Source: an uncultured Oceanospirillaceae bacterium (lineage in GTDB: Bacteria; Pseudomonadota; Gammaproteobacteria; Pseudomonadales; Balneatricaceae). Taken from it: DNA of 6,003 bases. The notes below the pieces were generated by a model. The model was not told the DNA's origin. It saw nothing but the letters and a program-made list of their open reading frames with translations, and did no database searches. Position numbers and translations under genes: made by a program. The DNA is taken from assembly GCA_946221045.1 (NCBI GenBank), contig CAMIIY010000140.1, forward strand, positions 1 to 6,003, written 5' to 3'. Positions 5,477 to 6,003 of the stretch are shown piece by piece. Each line of letters begins with the position of its first letter. Position 1 is the stretch's first letter.

Positions 5477-5506
5477 TTTACAAAACCTTTAAAAAACTCA
5501 TATAAA
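5477..5506 (+). promoter_or_regulatory. Sigma70-type promoter of bioA
   Basis: TTTACA (5477-5482) and TATAAA (5501-5506) are separated by 18 bases in an A/T-rich stretch; both match consensus at five of six positions. Transcription would start near 5513, leaving a leader of nearly 90 bases before the bioA ATG. No clear BirA operator overlaps it. Confidence 0.5.
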
Positions 5507-5600
5507 AACCCTGAACGGATACAGGCTTGCAGATCAGCGAAGGTCAGGCTCTAATGGGCATCGTTTCAGCTGCTTTATCGTTCACTCATTCAGGTTCATC

Positions 5601-6003
5601 ATGTCTCAGCTTTCATCTGCACAACTCGCGTTTGATCAACAACATATCTGGCATCCCTACTCATCAATGATCAACCCGCCGGCTACCTACCCGGTAGTCG
5701 CCGCATCAGGTGTGCGCCTGACCCTGGATAATGGAACGCAGCTGATTGACGGCATGGCCTCCTGGTGGTCAGTCATTCATGGCTACAACCACCCTACGTT
5801 AAATCAGGCCGCTCATGAACAGATCGACCGGATGACCCATGTGATGTTTGGTGGTTTAACCCACCCCCCTGCAATTGAACTGTGTCAACGCTTGGTAGCC
5901 ATGACGCCTGCGCCGTTGGACAAGGTATTTTTGGCTGATTCAGGTTCTGTCGCGGTAGAAGTGGCACTGAAAATGGCTATTCAATACTGGCACGCCAGAG
6001 ACC
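5601..6003 (+). CDS. bioA: BioA, adenosylmethionine-8-amino-7-oxononanoate aminotransferase, 3'-truncated by window edge
   Basis: The first 134 residues of this PLP-dependent class III aminotransferase are visible. BioA transfers the amino group of S-adenosylmethionine to 7-keto-8-aminopelargonate, making 7,8-diaminopelargonate in biotin synthesis in the cytoplasm. The sequence follows E. coli BioA closely: [14 protein letters not shown] (10-23), [16 protein letters not shown] (50-65; the Trp pair lines the substrate pocket), [17 protein letters not shown] (78-94) and [18 protein letters not shown] (107-124), which carries the GS motif that binds the PLP phosphate. The catalytic lysine lies beyond the window. 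The ATG at 5601 has a modest AGG (5592-5594) at good spacing, and the start matches the family. The gene is divergent from the RiPP operon, and a link in function is not expected. Confidence 0.95.
   Translation, partial: MSQLSSAQLAFDQQHIWHPYSSMINPPATYPVVAASGVRLTLDNGTQLIDGMASWWSVIHGYNHPTLNQAAHEQIDRMTHVMFGGLTHPPAIELCQRLVAMTPAPLDKVFLADSGSVAVEVALKMAIQYWHARD

Larger units (their letters stand above)
5216..5600. other. Divergent intergenic region between the RiPP operon and bioA
   Basis: This 385-base gap separates two genes transcribed away from each other. It holds a minus-strand promoter near its left end (5249-5276), a plus-strand promoter at 5477-5506 and a CCTGCC/GGCAGG inverted repeat (5297-5317). 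Only short, unsupported open frames occur and I see no tRNA or convincing terminator. The part from about 5320 to 5470 contains an 8-base palindrome GGTCGACC (5373-5380) and otherwise nothing I can assign. Confidence 0.6.

Noticed and set aside
5451..5483. Possible BirA operator upstream of bioA
   Set aside because: CCTTTACAA (5475-5483) matches seven of nine bases of one half-site, but no partner half-site lies at the required spacing.

Overview
The window looks like a chromosomal segment of a gammaproteobacterium. BioA and TrmO are close to their E. coli counterparts along their whole visible length, base composition is moderate, genes are tightly packed and sigma70-type promoters are recognisable. 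A marine Oceanospirillales-type host is my guess, but nothing here proves the order.

Layout: bases 1-2312 hold a plus-strand run. It comprises the 3' two thirds of a Na+/phosphate cotransporter gene (NptA/PhoU-like family), trmO (tRNA m6t6A37 methyltransferase) and a small secreted protein of unknown function. A good sigma70 promoter (2317-2345) then drives a 65-residue orphan small protein (2399-2596), whose 3' end overlaps, tail to tail, the last gene of a minus-strand operon. That operon (5215 down to 2562) is the main interest. It encodes a secreted, cysteine-repeat precursor peptide, a DUF692/MNIO multinuclear iron oxidase, a DUF2063 partner protein and a DoxX-like membrane protein. Bases 5216-5600 are a divergent control region with a sigma70 promoter on each strand. 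From 5601 the window ends in the 5' part of bioA (biotin synthesis).

How the operon genes fit together: the gene content and order match the HvfABC/DoxX (bufferin-type) RiPP systems. In those, an MNIO enzyme and its DUF2063 partner convert cysteines in EGKCG motifs of an exported peptide into oxazolone/thioamide (or thiooxazole) groups that bind copper. The precursor here has a signal peptide and eight Cys, four in EGKCG and four in EAKCG contexts, partly produced by an almost perfect 48-bp tandem duplication. A rho-independent terminator sits between the precursor gene and the enzyme genes, so precursor mRNA should be more abundant than enzyme mRNA. The class of system is known. The points specific to this locus are the mixed EGKCG/EAKCG core, the recent repeat expansion, the attenuator and the antisense small gene at the operon's end.
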